Shown piece by piece: positions 61,231 through 64,000 of a stretch of DNA of 64,000 nt (the stretch's first letter is position 1; the number at the start of each line of letters is the position of its first letter). The position numbers and the translations under genes are program-made. This stretch comes from Pseudaquidulcibacter sp964443435 (lineage in GTDB: Bacteria; Pseudomonadota; Alphaproteobacteria; Caulobacterales; Aquidulcibacteraceae): positions 1 through 64,000 of the forward strand of contig CAYUCW010000003.1 of NCBI GenBank assembly GCA_964443435.1. The letters are read 5' to 3'. Under the pieces are notes generated by a model. The model worked only from the letters and a program-made list of their open reading frames with translations, searched no databases and was not told the origin of the DNA.

Positions 61231-63897
61231 ATGACTAAATTAGTATATTGTTTTGGCGCTGGATCGGCTGAAGGCGATGCAAGCTTAAAAAATCTTTTGG
61301 GTGGCAAAGGTGCAAATCTTGCCGAAATGAATAAGATAGGTTTGCCTGTTCCACCAGGTTTTACAATCACTACCGAAGTCTGCAATGAATTTTATAAAAT
61401 TGGTCGCAAATATCCTGAAGAATTAAATACTGATGTTGCCAAAGCAATAGGATTTATTGAAAATATTGTTGGCAAGAAATTTGGCGATGCATCAAATCCG
61501 CTATTGGTTTCTGTTCGCTCTGGTGCGCGCGCGTCAATGCCTGGAATGATGGATACGGTTCTTAATCTCGGGCTTAATGATGAAACTGTGATTGGCCTTG
61601 CGGCAATGTCGCAAAATCCAAGATTTGCTTATGATTCTTATCGTCGTTTCATACAAATGTATTCAAATGTAGTACTAGAGCTTGAACATCATGTTTTCGA
61701 AGACATTTTGGAAACTTATAAAGAAATAAATGATTATCATGATGATACCGAACTTTCGGCTGAAGATTGGCAAGAAATAATCACTAAATATAAAGCCGCA
61801 GTTGAATCAGAGCTTGGAAAACCATTCCCTCAAGATGTTCATGAACAGCTTTGGGGCGCAATCGGCGCGGTTTTCATTTCTTGGATGAATGATAGGGCGA
61901 TTTTTTATCGTAAAATGCATGATATTCCAGAAAGCTGGGGAACTGCGGTTAACGTGCAAGCTATGGTTTTTGGAAATATGGGTGATACTTCGGCAACTGG
62001 TGTTGCTTTTACGCGTAATCCATCAACCGGCGAAAAATTATTTTATGGCGAGTATCTTATAAATGCACAAGGTGAAGATGTTGTTGCGGGCATCAGAACA
62101 CCTAAATCAATTACAAAAGCGCAAAGAATAACAATGAATGAGAATGGCGATTCTTTAGAAGAAGCTTTGCCTGATGTTTATTCGCAACTTGAAAAAGTTT
62201 ATTTGACCTTAGAAAACCATTATAAAGATATGCAAGATATTGAATTTACTGCGGAAAATGGTAAATTATGGATGCTGCAAACTCGTAATGGTAAAAGAAC
62301 CGCAAAAGCATCTCTTAAAATCGCGGTCGATATGGTTGATGAGGGGCTTATAACTAAAGAAGAAGCGCTTTTAAGAATTGAAGCAACTGCGCTAGATCAA
62401 TTATTGCACCCTACTATTTCTGATGATTTTGTAGGTGATGTTATTACGCGTGGACTTCCTGCTTCTCCTGGTGCGGCTGTAGGTGTTGTTGTATTTAACT
62501 CAGATGAAGCAGAGCGCCTGTCAAATGAAGGCAAATCGGTAATTTTAGTGCGCGAAGAAACTAGCCCAGAGGATATTCATGGCATGTTTGCGGCGCGTGC
62601 AATTGTGACGTCACGCGGCGGCATGACTTCACATGCGGCGGTAGTTGCCCGTGGTATGGGTCGTCCTTGCGTTTCTGGTGCATCTGAAATTAAAATAGAC
62701 GAAGATTTAGCGCAGTTTAAAGTTAAAGATAGAATTATCAAAGAAGGTGATATTATTTCACTTGATGGAACTTCTGGCGAAGTTTATTTTGGCGCGGCGG
62801 ATTTAGTTCAACCTGAATTATCAGGTGACTTTGGTAAGCTTATGGCTTGGGCGGATGGTATTCGTAGGCTTAAAGTTCGTACCAATGCTGAAACCCCATA
62901 CGATGCGCAAATTGCCCGCGATTATGGTGCAGAGGGTATTGGTCTTTGCCGTACTGAGCATATGTTCTTTGAAGCTGAAAGAATTGCCGCGGTTCGTGAA
63001 ATGATTTTATCTGAAACTTTGGAAGGACGTAAAGCTGCGCTTGCAAAAATTCTTCCAATGCAAAGGCATGATTTCATTGAAATTTTCAAAGTAATGAAAG
63101 GTCTTCCTGTAACTATAAGATTACTTGATCCGCCACTTCATGAATTCTTGCCGCATTCAATTGATGACTTGGCTGAGGTATCTTTGGCAACTGGTCTTGA
63201 TGGTGTTAAACTTCTAGAGCGTTCAAAAGAATTAACTGAAACTAATCCAATGCTTGGTCATAGAGGTTGTAGGCTAGGGATTACCTATCCTGAAATCTAT
63301 GAAATGCAAGCTAAGGCAATTTTTGAAGCCGCCATTAATGTTGCGCAAACAAGTGGTGAAGCACCAATTCCAGAGGTTATGATACCGCTTATTTCAACTC
63401 AAAAAGAGCTTGATATATTAAAAGCGCGCATAATTAAGGTTGCTGAAGAATGTATGTCTCAAGCTGGTGTTAAAATCGAATATTTGATTGGAACAATGAT
63501 TGAATTGCCTCGTGCGGCTTTAGTTGCTGATGAAATTGCGCAAAGTGCGGAATTCTTCTCATTCGGAACTAATGACTTAACTCAGACCACTTTGGGCATA
63601 AGCCGTGATGATTCTGGTCGCTTTATGAATGAATATATTAACCAAGGCATATTTGAAAAAGATCCATTTGTAACACTAGACATTAAAGGTGTTGGTTCTT
63701 TAATTCAAATCGCCAAAGAGAAATCTAAAGCGGTTAAGCCTAATATTAAGCTTGGTATTTGTGGTGAACATGGCGGCGATCCTGCTTCAATAGAATTCTG
63801 CGAATCTATTGGTTTGGACTATGTTTCATGCTCTCCATTCAGGGTTCCAATTGCAAGATTGGCCGCTGCTCAGGTAATTTTAAAGCAAAAAAAATAG
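61231..63897 (+). CDS. ppdK: Pyruvate, phosphate dikinase
   Basis: It interconverts pyruvate, ATP and phosphate with PEP, AMP and pyrophosphate. The 888-residue protein is complete: ATP-grasp domain from the N-terminus (LLGGKGANLAEM, SVRSGARASMPGMMDTVLNLG), the swivelling domain with the phospho-His in SRGGMTSHAAVVARGMG, and the PEP/pyruvate barrel (GAEGIGLCRTEHMFF, IRLLDPPLHEFLP, FSFGTNDLTQTTLG, catalytic Cys in GICGEHGGDP). AAAGGAG precedes the ATG. Its pyrophosphate can be used by the membrane HppA in the same window. The glyS-ppdK order is typical of Hyphomicrobiales. Confidence 0.97.
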   Translation: MTKLVYCFGAGSAEGDASLKNLLGGKGANLAEMNKIGLPVPPGFTITTEVCNEFYKIGRKYPEELNTDVAKAIGFIENIVGKKFGDASNPLLVSVRSGARASMPGMMDTVLNLGLNDETVIGLAAMSQNPRFAYDSYRRFIQMYSNVVLELEHHVFEDILETYKEINDYHDDTELSAEDWQEIITKYKAAVESELGKPFPQDVHEQLWGAIGAVFISWMNDRAIFYRKMHDIPESWGTAVNVQAMVFGNMGDTSATGVAFTRNPSTGEKLFYGEYLINAQGEDVVAGIRTPKSITKAQRITMNENGDSLEEALPDVYSQLEKVYLTLENHYKDMQDIEFTAENGKLWMLQTRNGKRTAKASLKIAVDMVDEGLITKEEALLRIEATALDQLLHPTISDDFVGDVITRGLPASPGAAVGVVVFNSDEAERLSNEGKSVILVREETSPEDIHGMFAARAIVTSRGGMTSHAAVVARGMGRPCVSGASEIKIDEDLAQFKVKDRIIKEGDIISLDGTSGEVYFGAADLVQPELSGDFGKLMAWADGIRRLKVRTNAETPYDAQIARDYGAEGIGLCRTEHMFFEAERIAAVREMILSETLEGRKAALAKILPMQRHDFIEIFKVMKGLPVTIRLLDPPLHEFLPHSIDDLAEVSLATGLDGVKLLERSKELTETNPMLGHRGCRLGITYPEIYEMQAKAIFEAAINVAQTSGEAPIPEVMIPLISTQKELDILKARIIKVAEECMSQAGVKIEYLIGTMIELPRAALVADEIAQSAEFFSFGTNDLTQTTLGISRDDSGRFMNEYINQGIFEKDPFVTLDIKGVGSLIQIAKEKSKAVKPNIKLGICGEHGGDPASIEFCESIGLDYVSCSPFRVPIARLAAAQVILKQKK

Positions 63898-63972
63898 TAA
63901 AAATTACGCCAAAAATGCGAATTTTTTTATAAAATTGCAGTTAGCAAGTGCAGCAAAAAAATCGTTTAAAAA

Positions 63973-64000
63973 TAGGGGCTAACGCGTTTAGCCCCTTATT
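63973..64000 (+). terminator. Terminator downstream of ppdK
   Basis: AGGGGCTAA (63974-63982) pairs with TTAGCCCCT (63988-63996) across CGCGT. The window ends within the region where a T tract would lie. Confidence 0.7.

Overview
The window is a stretch of chromosome from an AT-rich alphaproteobacterium. The best fit is a low-G+C relative of the Hyphomicrobiales (Rhizobiales). Supporting this are a MucR/Ros regulator, an LdtR-type MarR regulator, a CBP3-like cytochrome bc1 chaperone, a pyruvate dehydrogenase E1-beta with its own lipoyl domain, ALAS-type heme synthesis, a K+-independent H+-pyrophosphatase, a tRNA-His without G-1, and rhizobial-style gene orders (nrdR-ribD-ribE-ribH-nusB-thiL; bamE / CBP3 / plsX-fabH-ihfA-merR; eno-ftsB-pdhABC; glyQ-glyS-ppdK). 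The assignment rests on gene content and order; no tree could be built. The assembly has one 100-N gap inside glyS, so this is probably a draft or metagenome contig.

Layout. 1-3.8 kb (minus strand): hemB, an orphan motB, the leucyltransferase bpt and a porin-like outer membrane protein. 3.9-9.9 kb: glpQ-like, ldtR, hemA, a 56-residue DUF6898-like gene, mucR (minus), glyA and nrdR. 9.9-15.8 kb: a reductase-only RibD, ribE, ribH, nusB, thiL, a small exported protein and hppA. 15.9-18.2 kb: two membrane-anchored SH3-repeat proteins. 18.3-25.6 kb: BamE-like lipoprotein, CBP3 chaperone, plsX, fabH, ihfA, merR, a GNAT enzyme, DUF2842, ctaA and eno. 25.6-30.8 kb: ftsB and pdhA-pdhB-pdhC, interrupted by an unknown secreted protein between pdhA and pdhB.

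30.8-58.4 kb is the more accessory half: PPK2, a secreted GH39-like glycosidase, a lipoprotein with a methyltransferase-like fold, DUF2237, a beta/gamma-crystallin-like secreted protein, an M48 lipoprotein protease, tRNA-His, a ThiO-like oxidase, a lytic transglycosylase, nadE, a four-gene overlapping peptide/muropeptide operon (dipeptide epimerase, DUF2817 M14-like peptidase, VUT transporter, S46 dipeptidyl-peptidase), an Mla-type lipid transport operon, a TipN-like coiled-coil membrane protein, a response regulator with a decayed Hpt domain, a separate intact Hpt protein, an Asn-rich secreted protein, chorismate mutase, a GH5 glucanase coupled to a DUF3089 protein without its nucleophile, and a PleD-shaped protein with a destroyed GGDEF motif. 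58.5-64 kb returns to housekeeping genes: glyQ, glyS (gapped), ppdK and a terminator.

The recurring theme is loss of key residues or domains in recognisable families: RibD without its deaminase, MucR without zinc ligands, Hpt without histidine, PleD without GGDEF and DUF3089 without serine. Together with small intergenic spaces and many TTG starts, this suggests a lineage that has undergone reduction and repurposing. I found no CRISPR array, insertion sequence, prophage or toxin-antitoxin module.
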